Positions 31,690 through 39,799 of a DNA stretch of 64,000 nt are shown here, in pieces; the stretch's first letter is position 1; every line of letters starts with the position of its first letter. Position numbers and translations under genes: made by a program. The notes below the pieces were generated by a model, which had not been told where the DNA came from, searched no databases, and saw only the letters and a program-made list of their open reading frames with translations. This DNA is from an uncultured Oscillibacter sp. (GTDB lineage: Bacteria > Bacillota > Clostridia > Oscillospirales > Oscillospiraceae), in contig CAJTZK010000008.1 in assembly GCA_910583785.1 (NCBI GenBank), positions 67,051-131,050 of the forward strand, given 5' to 3'.

Positions 31690-33444
31690 TCACGCTTTTC
31701 CCGTGTCCTGTATCGACTCTATAATCTTTCCGCGCCAGCAAAGTTGGCTTTTCTCGTTGCGGTAAAATCCGCTGAAAAACTGGTCGTAGCTAATCCAGCT
31801 CTCCTCAGGGTAATTGGCGTGGGGCATATCCCGGACAATACCCACCGACAGCATGGGAACTCCCTGTTCGTCCGGCCAGCAGTACCAGGTGATCGGGTCT
31901 GTGGTCCAGGTCTGTATGCGCTTTATATCTAATTGACAGCGCTCCAGCTTCTCCATGATGTCCCGCCGCAGCTCCGGGATCAGGCGGAAGGGGAGCTCTG
32001 GGTCTTCTCCCCTTTCTGTGCAGAAGGCGTCCTCCGCGCCGCAGAGAAACAGGGTAGGGATGACGGGAGCAGTCCGAGGATACGTTCCATGCACCTTCTT
32101 GGGGTGGTACATCCCGGACCAGCTGGCGCAGGCGGTAAACAGGTCGCTGGCGCAGGTGGACAGCACGTCCGCCATAATGCCGCCGCTGCTCTGTCCGCAG
32201 GCGTATATCCGGCCTTGATCAATGGGAAGGCGGCTCTCAACATCCGCCACCATTGCCCGGATAAAGGCAACATCGTCAATCGGCGTCCCCTCATAGCTGC
32301 CGTTCCAATAGAGAACATTCTTCAGCCCGCCCAGCTTCTGCTGGTGGATACCAGCCTGTGGAAAGACCGTGATGAATTTCCGGGCCTCCGCCACCTGGAA
32401 CAGGTTGGTCAGGTCAAAGAAAGTCTCCGCCGTGCCACCCCGTCCGTGCATCGCCACTACCAAAGGCCACTTCCGATCTGGCGTACAGCTCTCCGGCACA
32501 TATTCGTACCAGAGGCGGTCCATTCCGCCGATCTCCCGCTGCTGGAGCACCGCGCCCAGATCGGAGGGCCGCTTGAAATACCGGAGGTTTTTCTGCCCAT
32601 AGCCCCGGTGCCGCCGGGCCAGCCCGATATAACCCCACATGCGCCGCAGAGACTCCAGGCTGACATCCTCGTTTCCCAGCGTGACGCGGACCTGGGCGAT
32701 CTGCTCCTCGTTGACCTCGCTGTACCGCCGCACCGGCGAGGGCATCCAGATCAGATCCGCGCCCTGGCCGGAAAGCGGCGGCTCTGCCGCGTGGTTTTCG
32801 GCCTTCCAGTAATTTACGGCGGCAGCCGTATGCTCGTCCATGGACGTAACCGCCAGCCACACCGGCAGCTGACACTTCACGGCGGCAATCCGCAGCTCAG
32901 ATCCGTTCTGCTCCTGACTGGCTACCCGTGCGTCCCGGGTCTCCAGCAGATTACGGGTCAATGCCCCAAAGCTGAACAGGCCGCTCCACTCGCTGGTCAT
33001 CCGCTGGGCCGCCTGATGGGCAATCACCGCTCCATCCCCGATGCCGCAGGCGTAGATGTTGTCCTGCATGGTTACATAGAAATCCCGGCGCTGGATCGCC
33101 ATGTAGACAGTGTTCATGTAATCTGCGTCGCCGCCATCCGTTTGCCAGCCGCCCTTTTCCGGAACCAGCAAAAACAGGAACAACCGCTCTTGGTCAGCCA
33201 AGGCCCGCAGACCCGACGCCTCCAGATAAGTCAGCGGATCATGCCCTGAAGGCGGCGCGACTACTAAGCAGGGCTGGCAGTATTCCAAATCTTTTGGAAT
33301 GTAGGTAAGAAATTTCCGCTCTTTTCCCGCGATGTTTGCCTGCTCCCAGAAACAGCCGTGCAGAAGCGTCCGATTGGGTTCGGTAAAATCCACCGGAAGA
33401 CTGGCCATGTCCTCCGGCAAAGATTTGACCGTCAATTTGTCCAT
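31690..33444 (-). CDS. PHB-depolymerase/feruloyl-esterase-like serine hydrolase
   Basis: A 584-aa protein starting at ATG 33442-33444 with GGAGGAG upstream. No signal peptide is seen, so it is probably cytoplasmic. It has two tandem alpha/beta-fold halves: the first (about 50-220) includes CGIGDGAVIAHQAAQRM, and the second (about 320-560) has PLVVAMHGRGGTAETF, VFPQAGIHQQK, the elbow YACGQSSGGIMADVL and DMPHANYPEE for the catalytic His. The second half resembles LpqC-type esterases. It heads the operon with the YfcC carrier and malic enzyme and faces the LysR gene. Confidence 0.8.
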   Translation of the reverse strand: MDKLTVKSLPEDMASLPVDFTEPNRTLLHGCFWEQANIAGKERKFLTYIPKDLEYCQPCLVVAPPSGHDPLTYLEASGLRALADQERLFLFLLVPEKGGWQTDGGDADYMNTVYMAIQRRDFYVTMQDNIYACGIGDGAVIAHQAAQRMTSEWSGLFSFGALTRNLLETRDARVASQEQNGSELRIAAVKCQLPVWLAVTSMDEHTAAAVNYWKAENHAAEPPLSGQGADLIWMPSPVRRYSEVNEEQIAQVRVTLGNEDVSLESLRRMWGYIGLARRHRGYGQKNLRYFKRPSDLGAVLQQREIGGMDRLWYEYVPESCTPDRKWPLVVAMHGRGGTAETFFDLTNLFQVAEARKFITVFPQAGIHQQKLGGLKNVLYWNGSYEGTPIDDVAFIRAMVADVESRLPIDQGRIYACGQSSGGIMADVLSTCASDLFTACASWSGMYHPKKVHGTYPRTAPVIPTLFLCGAEDAFCTERGEDPELPFRLIPELRRDIMEKLERCQLDIKRIQTWTTDPITWYCWPDEQGVPMLSVGIVRDMPHANYPEESWISYDQFFSGFYRNEKSQLCWRGKIIESIQDTGKA

Positions 33445-33514
33445 TTTTCTCCTCCCCTCAATTTGATTCCCTGTGTTTTTGACCAATTTCAGGATACCCC
33501 CTTGACCGAGCAAA

Positions 33515-33553
33515 GTCAATTTTATATATTATATACTACTATAAATCTAATTT
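33515..33553. promoter_or_regulatory. AT-rich divergent promoter region with LysR-box-like dyads
   Basis: Between the esterase and LysR genes the sequence TTTTATATATTATATACTAC is strongly AT-rich and contains the dyad TATATATTATATA. It is the natural place for LysR binding and for both divergent promoters. No exact box can be assigned. Confidence 0.4.
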
Positions 33554-33566
33554 ATGGAGATGCGCT

Positions 33567-34526
33567 ATGCGAAACGAACTGGAATATATTTATTTGGTCT
33601 ACCAAAAGGGCAGTTTTACCAAAGCGGCGCAGGCTCTTTATCTCACTCAGCCGGCGCTGAGCATCGCTATCCAAAAAATCGAAAACGAGATCGGGATGCC
33701 CCTGTTTGATCGGAACCAGAAGCCGCTGGGCCTGACGGCTGCGGGACGCATCTACATAGACAAGATCGAACAGATGCGCGTTTTAGAAACCGAGCTGCAA
33801 AGCCAGCTATTAGATTTGACGGATATGAATACAGGCACTCTGCGAATCGGTGCAACCAGCTATATCATTTCCCGCATCCTGCCGCCAGTATTGCTTGCGT
33901 TCAAAAAAGAATACCCAGGCATCAGCCTGGATATTGTAGAGGCGGGGGCTTATGAGTTGAAGGAACTGCTGCGGGACCGGAAGCTTGATTTCACCTTCAT
34001 CAGCCAACTGGCCAAGGACCCGGATTTCAGCTATTATCCAGGGTTCCGCGATCAAATCATCCTGGCCGTGCCGGTCAGTTTCCCGATCAACAAGAAGCTG
34101 CGGAAGGCCGCCATGACCTGCGCGGACGTTCAGGCGAACCGCCATTGGGACAGCGGGCAGCCCTACATTAATTTAAAGGATTTTGAGGATACGCCTTTTA
34201 TTCTGCTGGAATCCAAATATGATCTTCGCAGACGGACAGACGCATTTTTTTCGGAATGTGCCGCTTCGCCGAACATCTGTATGGAAATAACCCAGATTGT
34301 AACCGCGTTTTCCTTGGCACTGACAGGAATCGGAGCAACTTTTGTCCCGGACCGAGCCGTCAAGGAGAATCATCCGGAATTGGTATTTTATAAGCTGCCT
34401 TCACAGCAGACCGTGCGGAATATGCACATTGTTATCAACAATAAGCGCTATATGTCTAAGGCCACAAACCGTTTTATTGATATGTTTGTCTCATCTTACA
34501 AAATAGGGCACAAACCTATGTATTGA
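33567..34526 (+). CDS. LysR-family transcriptional regulator
   Basis: A 319-aa regulator. The N-terminal winged helix is LEYIYLVYQKGSFTKAAQAL followed by TQPALSIAIQKIENEIGMPLFDR, and the C-terminal periplasmic-binding-like effector domain begins at TGTLRIGATSYIISRILP. It is divergent from the esterase-carrier-malic enzyme operon, which it most likely controls. The effector is probably an organic or aromatic acid (inference). Its codon usage is less GC-rich than the housekeeping genes nearby, consistent with transfer. Confidence 0.92.
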   Translation: MRNELEYIYLVYQKGSFTKAAQALYLTQPALSIAIQKIENEIGMPLFDRNQKPLGLTAAGRIYIDKIEQMRVLETELQSQLLDLTDMNTGTLRIGATSYIISRILPPVLLAFKKEYPGISLDIVEAGAYELKELLRDRKLDFTFISQLAKDPDFSYYPGFRDQIILAVPVSFPINKKLRKAAMTCADVQANRHWDSGQPYINLKDFEDTPFILLESKYDLRRRTDAFFSECAASPNICMEITQIVTAFSLALTGIGATFVPDRAVKENHPELVFYKLPSQQTVRNMHIVINNKRYMSKATNRFIDMFVSSYKIGHKPMY

Positions 34527-34791
34527 TTTTTCAAAGATGTATATCTGTTGATCTGGAGGCAACACGGGAAATCATTTGTCCAGATATTCCTCGACTTGAA
34601 AATCATAGACTTGCCGTTCTGGATACCAGACCTTACATAGGTCGCTGACTACTATTTGACTACCGTTTCGGGAAATAGGCAAAAAGCGGCAGAGTCATTG
34701 CGCCATAATGGTTCTGCCGCTTTGCCTCATCTCTCCAAAATTTGTACAGAACCGCTGAAAGCTCTGCGAATACAGTCTTTTCCCTTTGTAT
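34527..34791. other. right end of the integrated element
   Basis: No gene is supported. It contains a short open stretch reading LEATREIICPDIPRLENHR then LAVLDTRPYIGR, possibly a relic. It also has an arm-site-like repeat TGACTAC-TATT-TGACTAC (34646-34663), matching the one in the 191-bp units, and the hairpin AAAGCGGCAGA/TCTGCCGCTTT (34683-34723). Confidence 0.55.
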
Positions 34792-34807
34792 GTCAGAAAA
34801 CTCCGAC
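34792..34807 (+). other. attR-like recombination junction
   Basis: GTCAGAAA (34792-34799) precedes the core ACTCCGAC (34800-34807), which continues into the tRNA 3' half. In the left junctions the same core is followed by GTTTCTGAC. GTCAGAAA and TTTCTGAC are inverted repeats, as expected of the two recombinase arms of attP around an 8-9-bp core. Confidence 0.7.
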
Positions 34808-34845
34808 TCTGAAGGCCGCTGGTTCGAATCCAGTCGGGCGTACCA
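34800..34845 (+). pseudogene. orphan 3' half of tRNA-Arg(CCG)
   Basis: From ACTCCGAC through the anticodon 3' stem, variable loop, T arm and CCA it is identical to the intact tRNA at 17360-17436. The D arm and acceptor 5' strand are missing, replaced by element sequence. The tRNA terminator is kept directly after it (34844-34878). Confidence 0.9.
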
Positions 34846-34878
34846 AAAGCTCTAAAAACATAGTTTTTAGAGCTTTTT
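34844..34878 (+). terminator. terminator after the orphan tRNA 3' half
   Basis: AAAGCTCTAAAAAC and GTTTTTAGAGCTTT pair around ATA, followed by a T run. It corresponds to the tRNA terminator at 17436-17470. Confidence 0.8.
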
Positions 34879-34926
34879 TGTAACTTTACGCATTCATTTC
34901 GCAAATTGGAAAAGGAGGAATTCATC

Positions 34927-35463
34927 ATGTCCAAATACGCCGGAACACAGACAGAGAAAAACCTGGAGGCCGCTTTCGCTGGGGAATCCCAGGCCCGAAA
35001 CAAGTACACCTACTTTGCTTCCAAGGCCAAGAAGGAGGGCTTCGAGCAGATCGCCGCCCTGTTCCTGAAAACCGCTGACAACGAGAAGGAGCACGCCAAA
35101 ATGTGGTTCAAAGAGCTGGCGGGTATTGGCTCCACCGCCGAGAACTTGGGTGCCGCCGCTGACGGCGAGAACTACGAGTGGACGGATATGTACGAAGGCT
35201 TCGCCAAGACCGCCGAGGCAGAGGGTTTCCCGGAACTGGCAGCCAAGTTCCGCATGGTGGGCGAAATCGAGAAGCACCACGAGGAGCGTTACCGTGCCCT
35301 GCTGAAAAACGTGGAGGCCCAGGAGGTCTTTAAGAAGAGCGAGGTCAAGGTCTGGGAGTGCCGGAACTGTGGGCATATCGTGGTTGGCACCGCCGCGCCG
35401 GAGGTCTGCCCCGTCTGCGCCCATCCTCAGGCTTACTTCGAGGTTCACGCGGAGAATTACTGA
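34927..35463 (+). CDS. rbr: rubrerythrin, copy B
   Basis: 178 aa, differing from copy A at only a few residues (for example LEAAFAG instead of LQAAFAG, FRMVGEIEKHH instead of FRAVGEIEKHH, VFKKSEV instead of VFRKSEV). All diiron and rubredoxin Cys ligands are kept. ATG 34927 follows AAAGGAGG. DNA differences are mostly synonymous, so both copies are under purifying selection. It sits after the orphan tRNA 3' half and 32 bp before flavoprotein copy B. Confidence 0.97.
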   Translation: MSKYAGTQTEKNLEAAFAGESQARNKYTYFASKAKKEGFEQIAALFLKTADNEKEHAKMWFKELAGIGSTAENLGAAADGENYEWTDMYEGFAKTAEAEGFPELAAKFRMVGEIEKHHEERYRALLKNVEAQEVFKKSEVKVWECRNCGHIVVGTAAPEVCPVCAHPQAYFEVHAENY

Positions 35464-35495
35464 GTACATAAACCCGAACCCATGGAGGTCCCCTT

Positions 35496-36113
35496 ATGAA
35501 AGTTCTGATGATTAACGGAAGTCCCCGCCCCAACGGCAACACCTCTCTCGCCCTGCGGGAGATGGAAACGATCTTTGCAGCGGAGGGCATTGAAACTGAA
35601 ATCATCCAGGTTGGGAACAAGCCTATCCGGGGGTGTATCGCCTGCGGAAAATGCGCGGAAAAAGGACAGTGCATCTTTGACGACGCTGTCAATGAAATCG
35701 CGCCAAAGTTTGAGGCTTGTGACGGTCTGGTCGTGGGCAGTCCCGTCTACTATGCCTCCGCCAACGCTACGCTGGTGGCCTTCCTGACACGGCTCTTTTT
35801 CAGCACGTCTTTTGATAAGACGATGAAGGTGGGCGCCGCTGTTGCCGTTGCCCGGCGGGGTGGGCTGTCCGCCACGTTCGATGAGCTGAATAAATTCTTC
35901 ACCATCTCCGGCATGCCGATAGCCTCCAGCCAATACTGGAACAGCGTTCACGGGTGGGAGCCCGGTCAGGCGGCGCAGGACGCGGAGGGCTTGCAGACCA
36001 TGCGGACCCTGGCCCGAAACATGACTTTCCTCATGCGGAGCATTGAATTGGGCAAGGAAAAGTATGGCCTTCCGGAGCGGGAACCTCCCCTGCGCACAAA
36101 CTTCATCCGTTGA
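35496..36113 (+). CDS. iron-sulfur flavoprotein, copy B
   Basis: A 205-aa paralogue of 18087-18704 with the same FMN loop (GSPRPNGNTS), Cys cluster (CIACGKCAEKGQC) and length. Substitutions are mild and scattered, and no inactivating change is seen. It probably works with rubrerythrin copy B. It is followed by a rubrerythrin tail fragment and a terminator. Confidence 0.93.
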   Translation: MKVLMINGSPRPNGNTSLALREMETIFAAEGIETEIIQVGNKPIRGCIACGKCAEKGQCIFDDAVNEIAPKFEACDGLVVGSPVYYASANATLVAFLTRLFFSTSFDKTMKVGAAVAVARRGGLSATFDELNKFFTISGMPIASSQYWNSVHGWEPGQAAQDAEGLQTMRTLARNMTFLMRSIELGKEKYGLPEREPPLRTNFIR

Positions 36114-36128
36114 CAGGCTGGCACCACT

Positions 36129-36183
36129 GTCTGCCTACGCTAATCCCCAGGCACATTTTGAAGCCCACACAAAGAATCATTAA
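36129..36183 (+). pseudogene. rubrerythrin C-terminal fragment
   Basis: The plus strand reads SAYANPQAHFEAHTKNH then a stop, which aligns with the rubrerythrin end CAHPQAYFEVHAENY. The diiron domain and most of the rubredoxin domain are absent. It is a relic of a third, more divergent rubrerythrin downstream of flavoprotein copy B; nothing like it follows copy A. Confidence 0.65.
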
Positions 36184-36186
36184 AAC

Positions 36187-36215
36187 GGCGGCATGGAGCG
36201 TTGCTCCATGCCGCC
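36187..36215. terminator. hairpin between convergent genes, copy B
   Basis: GGCGGCATGGAGC (36187-36199) and GCTCCATGCCGCC (36203-36215) flank GTT, followed by TGCCTTTT on the plus strand. It corresponds to the hairpin at 18733-18757. Confidence 0.75.
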
Positions 36216-36237
36216 TGCCTTTTAAGATTCCCCTGTC

Positions 36238-36528
36238 CTATGTCCTACTGATCTGTTCTTCCTCCTCCTGGCGGAGGGAGTAGGGCGGCTCTAATCCCAA
36301 TTCGTGGGCTATCCCACAGGCTAGACGGAATCCGGCAATGAAACTGGCCAGGGACAGGTCTTCTCGCAGTCCCACTTCCGCGTCTACCAGCTCCAGCAAC
36401 TCACGTCGCCGTTTGTGGTCCAGCCTCTTTTCCAGCCTCCGGTGCAGGCGGACCACCTCTGACTGTTATTCAGCGCAGAAGGTTTCTGTTGAGAAGCGGG
36501 CTTGCAGGGCTTGTATGTAGTCGTACAC
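36238..36528 (-). pseudogene. DUF6809-type gene, copy B, nonsense mutation
   Basis: Aligns end to end with 18788-19081. It starts at GTG 36526-36528 (VYDYIQALQARFSTETFCAE) and then has TAA where copy A has CAA (EQQAEVV), truncating it after 20 residues. The rest (VRLHRRLEKRL ... SFIAGFRLACGIAHEL) is still readable in the same frame. Confidence 0.85.
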
Positions 36529-36544
36529 AGTTCTCCCCCTCTCC

Positions 36545-37718
36545 GATATCCAAGCCCCGCTGGAGAGCTTCTCTGGCCGCTTTTTTGTTTTGTCGAAGGC
36601 GTGGGTGTAAATATCCAGCGTCGTGGAAGGCTGGCTGTGGCCCAGGAGCCCCGCCACCGTCGCCACGTCCGCTCCATTTGCGATCAAAAAGGCTGGCGTT
36701 GCTGTGCCTTAACGAATGCACATTCAGCTTTTTCGGAAGGCCGTTCTTCTTGAGAATCAGCTTGAACCGCCAGGTGAAGGTGCTGGGCGTCATCGGGTCT
36801 TGACTGTCGAGCTTGCGGAACACGAAATCATCAGCAGCCAGCTGTCGGTCTTCGTAAGCGTCGGCCTGCCACACACACTCACGATAATACTCTTTGAGGA
36901 GGCTTTCCACCTCCGGAGAGAAGTAGACGTAGCGGTCACCTGCCGCCGTTTTCGTGTCCTTGACGATGATATCCTCCCCTGTGATTTTTACCACGTTCCG
37001 CTGGATATGAATACTCTTGCGCTCGTAGTCGATATCGGACCACTTCAAGCCGCAGCACTCATCCCGGCGCATTCCAGTGGCTATGATGAGTTTGAAATAT
37101 GTCTCATACTTGAGGCTCTCATTTTCCAGAGCCGTGATGATTTTCTGCACCGTTTCCTCGTCCGCTACGAGCTTCTCTTTTTTCTTGCTGGAGTATTTGT
37201 AGGTCCGCCAAGCCGGATTGTGATTGAGAAAGCCGCCTTCCACCGCATCGGAGAGGATCCCACACAGACAAGCGTGGACCCCCTCAACCGTGTACTCGGA
37301 GAGCGGCATTCCGGTATTCTAACTTATCTGTTTCCGCAGCTCGGCGTAGAGCTTGCGGAAATGCTCGGGGCGGAGTTCCGTCAATTTGTACCCGCCCAGG
37401 TACGACAGGAACCTGTCGATGTCCTGTTTGTCACGGGCCAGCGTGGCTTTGGCCAGTTTATCCGGAGCGATATCCCGAAGCCAGATTTGAACGTACTGTG
37501 CCAGCGTAATCCTTTTGTCCACCGCCAGAGGCGTGGTCCTTACACTTCCGCTCGAAGAGAACCGCCTGTTCATTCAGCCATTTCTCCCTCTGCTTTGGTG
37601 TGATGCCTTCCGGCGGCCTCACCGTTTTCTGCTGGGCAGCCCGGCGCTTGCCGTTGAGGTCGTAGCCCATGAATACCACCAGAAGGCAACTGTTTCCCCG
37701 CTTTCGAATACTTGCCAT
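36545..37718 (-). pseudogene. tyrosine recombinase 1, copy B, inactivated
   Basis: A copy of 19098-20273 with several disabling changes: a frameshift near 37530 in the N-terminal part, an in-frame TAG after LRKQIS (about 37319), a second frameshift near 36690 just after HSLRHSNASL, and loss of the terminal stop. The catalytic RRDECCGLKW and HSLRH blocks remain readable in separate frames. It cannot make an active recombinase. Confidence 0.9.
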
Positions 37719-37844
37719 TTCTGCATCTCCCCCTTCTGACCTCAGTCCGGCTGAGGTTTATTTTGGCAAGCACAATATACCCTTACCCTCGTTGAATAGC
37801 TACTGTTTTTTGAGCACAGGAAGAAGATTCTGCGAAACCACCAA

Positions 37845-38340
37845 TCAGGCACTGGCAGAATCTCTATCGCTGAAATCGAACATCGTCCGCGTGTACCGCG
37901 CCGCCGCTTCTCGCTTGAGTTGTAGCTGAGGGTGGCAGTAGGTCCTTTCCAGGAATCCGGTATCGCCATGACCGGCCAGTTCCGCCACCGTCTGCTTATC
38001 TATACCGCTGTGGAGCATAGTGGATACGAAATAGTGACGGAGAGTGTGGAGATGAAACTCCCTCGGGAATCCATTCTCGTCATAGAGGCGGCGAAGATGT
38101 CTGCTGAATGTATCCGGGTGCATCAGCTCACCGTACTCGTTCGTAAACACATAATCGCTCATCTCGAAGCCGCCCTCTTGCGCCTCGTACATTTTGTAGT
38201 AGCAGTAGCTACGGAGGACCGTCGTCATCTCCTCGCTGATGTAGATCGTTCGAGCCTGACCGTTCTTGGTCGATCCCTCCACCACGCCTCTCCCCGGAAC
38301 TGAACTGCGGGAGCGGCTGACCGTCAGGATGCACTCATCG
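37845..38340 (-). pseudogene. tyrosine recombinase 2, copy B, N-terminus deleted
   Basis: Contains only the C-terminal part corresponding to 20398-20897, from about DECILTVSRSR to the end (HTLRHYFVSTML, GHGDTGFLERTYCH). The N-terminal and core-binding domains are missing. The break at about 38340 runs straight into kinase coding sequence on the other strand, marking an element boundary or deletion junction. Confidence 0.88.
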
Positions 38341-38341
38341 C

Positions 38342-38911
38342 GGCAGCGGAGAGGTCTACCGAAAGCTGCTGCGCTACTCTTGCCCGAACCTTCCGGAAGT
38401 TCTGGAAACGGCGGAGCAGGAGGGAAAGGTTCTGGTGCTGGAAGAATTTATCCAGGGGGACACCCTGGACTTTCTTTTGAAAGCCGCTCCCCTCTCCCCA
38501 AAGGCGACCCGGGAAATCATCATCCAGCTCTGCCAGGCTCTGCGGGTACTGCACTCCTTCGGCGCGGTCCACCGGGATATCAAACCGGAGAACGTCATCC
38601 TCCGGGAACGGGAGGCGGTGCTGATCGACTTTGATGCCGCCCGCCTCCACAAGCCCGCCCATGAAAACGGCACCGTGGTCCTGGGGACCACCGGCTTCGC
38701 CGCGCCGGAGCAGTACGGCCTTTCCCAGTCCGGTCCCCAAGCGGATATTTACTCTCTGGGCGTGCTGATAAATGTCATGCTCACCGGGGAGCATTCCTCC
38801 CGAAAGCTGGCGGATGGCCGCCTGGGCCGGGTGGTCCAGCGGTGCACCCAGGTGAACCCGGAAAAACGCTATCGGAGCGTAATCCATCTGATGGAGGCGA
38901 TTCGACTATGA
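38342..38911 (+). pseudogene. Ser/Thr protein kinase domain, 5' end deleted
   Basis: The frame runs from the junction at 38341 without a start codon: GSGEVYRKLLRYS (end of the Gly loop region), then LVLEEFIQGDTLDFLL, catalytic loop VHRDIKPENVIL, IDFDAAR (in place of DFG), GTTGFAAPEQYG (activation/APE) and a normal C-lobe. The Gly-rich strand and probably the Lys strand are missing or disrupted, so activity is doubtful. An internal GTG at 38435 could start a fragment. It overlaps the following gene by ATGA. The element end removed its promoter and first codons. Confidence 0.8.
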
Positions 38912-39749
38912 AAGCCTGTCCCCACTGCGGCGCGGTTCTTCCGGACGAGGCATCCTTCTGCCCCAGCTGCGCAAAAAGCGTTATTATCCGCGAAAAGGCC
39001 CGGCGCCGCAAACGCCTGCCCGCAAAGGCGGTGTTCGTCTTTTTCGCGGCTTTGGCGGCGGTCCTTCTGGCGGTCTTTATCTGGAGCCTCCCGCCAAAGA
39101 CCCATGACAACGGAACCGCCGAGGCCCTTTATGACATGAAGGGCCGGACCTATCAGCTCTGCATCGCCTGGGCTGATACGCCCACGATACCCTTCAGCGA
39201 CCGCTGCGCCTCCGCGGCGGTGAACTTCGACGGCCGGTATCCCTCCCTGCTTTTTATCAATGACGCGTGCACCGGGGAGGACGCCGCCGGGGAATTTCTG
39301 CCCCAGGTGGAACGCATCACCGCCGAGTTTGCCAGCCTCAGCCCCGGCGGCGGACAGGGACATACGGCTCTCCTGCACCCCTCCCGCCCGGCAAACGGAC
39401 TATGTCCCCCATGCCGCCCAGCATCACGTATGTGGATTTTTGCCTCTGGAACGACGGAGACTATAAGGCGGAGCTTCTCTTCACGGTGAATATGAAAAAC
39501 GGCGACACCATCCGGGTCCGGCAGGCCCATCACTTCCGCTCCATCAAAACCTATACCTACACTCCGGAGGACGCTCCCATGGATACATTGGAGGAGCTCC
39601 AGGCTCTGCTGGAGGAGATCGGCCGCACGGCGGAGTCCGATGCGGAGATCAACATTCATCTTCCCCCCGTGGCCTATGAAGGGGAACTGGTACTGAACCG
39701 CCTGGCAGTAAACCTCTACGGCAGTCTCGACCGGACGGTTTTCCAGTAA
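38908..39749 (+). pseudogene. zinc-ribbon membrane protein with a frameshift
   Basis: ATG 38908 overlaps the kinase stop. The protein has a zinc ribbon (CPHCGAVLPDEASFCPSCAK), a Lys/Arg-rich stop, one membrane helix (AVFVFFAALAAVLLAVFIW) and an outer domain. The frame is lost near 39360 (about SLSPGGGQ) and resumes one frame over as MSPMPPSITYVDFCLWNDGD to VFQ at 39749. A single indel explains it. Kinase plus zinc-ribbon membrane protein is a plausible two-gene signalling operon before damage. A sequencing error remains possible. Confidence 0.7.
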
Positions 39750-39760
39750 CCCCCATGCAA

Positions 39761-39793
39761 ACGGCCCCAGGCGCACACCACGCCTGGGGCCGT
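39761..39793. terminator. 13-bp GC hairpin between convergent genes
   Basis: ACGGCCCCAGGCG (39761-39773) pairs with CGCCTGGGGCCGT (39781-39793), then TCCCTTTT on the plus strand. It lies between the zinc-ribbon gene and the exonuclease gene. Confidence 0.75.
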
Positions 39794-39799
39794 TCCCTT

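Larger units (their letters stand above)
34801..38340. repeat. second, decayed copy of the tRNA-rbr-flavoprotein-recombinase block
   Basis: It is collinear with about 17392-20897: tRNA 3' half, terminator, rubrerythrin, flavoprotein, hairpin, DUF6809-type gene, integrase 1 and the C-terminal part of integrase 2. The first two genes are intact; the element genes carry stops and frameshifts. Similarity stops at about 38340, inside integrase 2 and next to a truncated kinase. Confidence 0.85.

Noticed and set aside
34551..34644. Short open stretch LEATREIICPDIPRLENHR as a real gene
   Set aside because: No start codon or ribosome binding site and too short; noted only as a possible relic within the element end.
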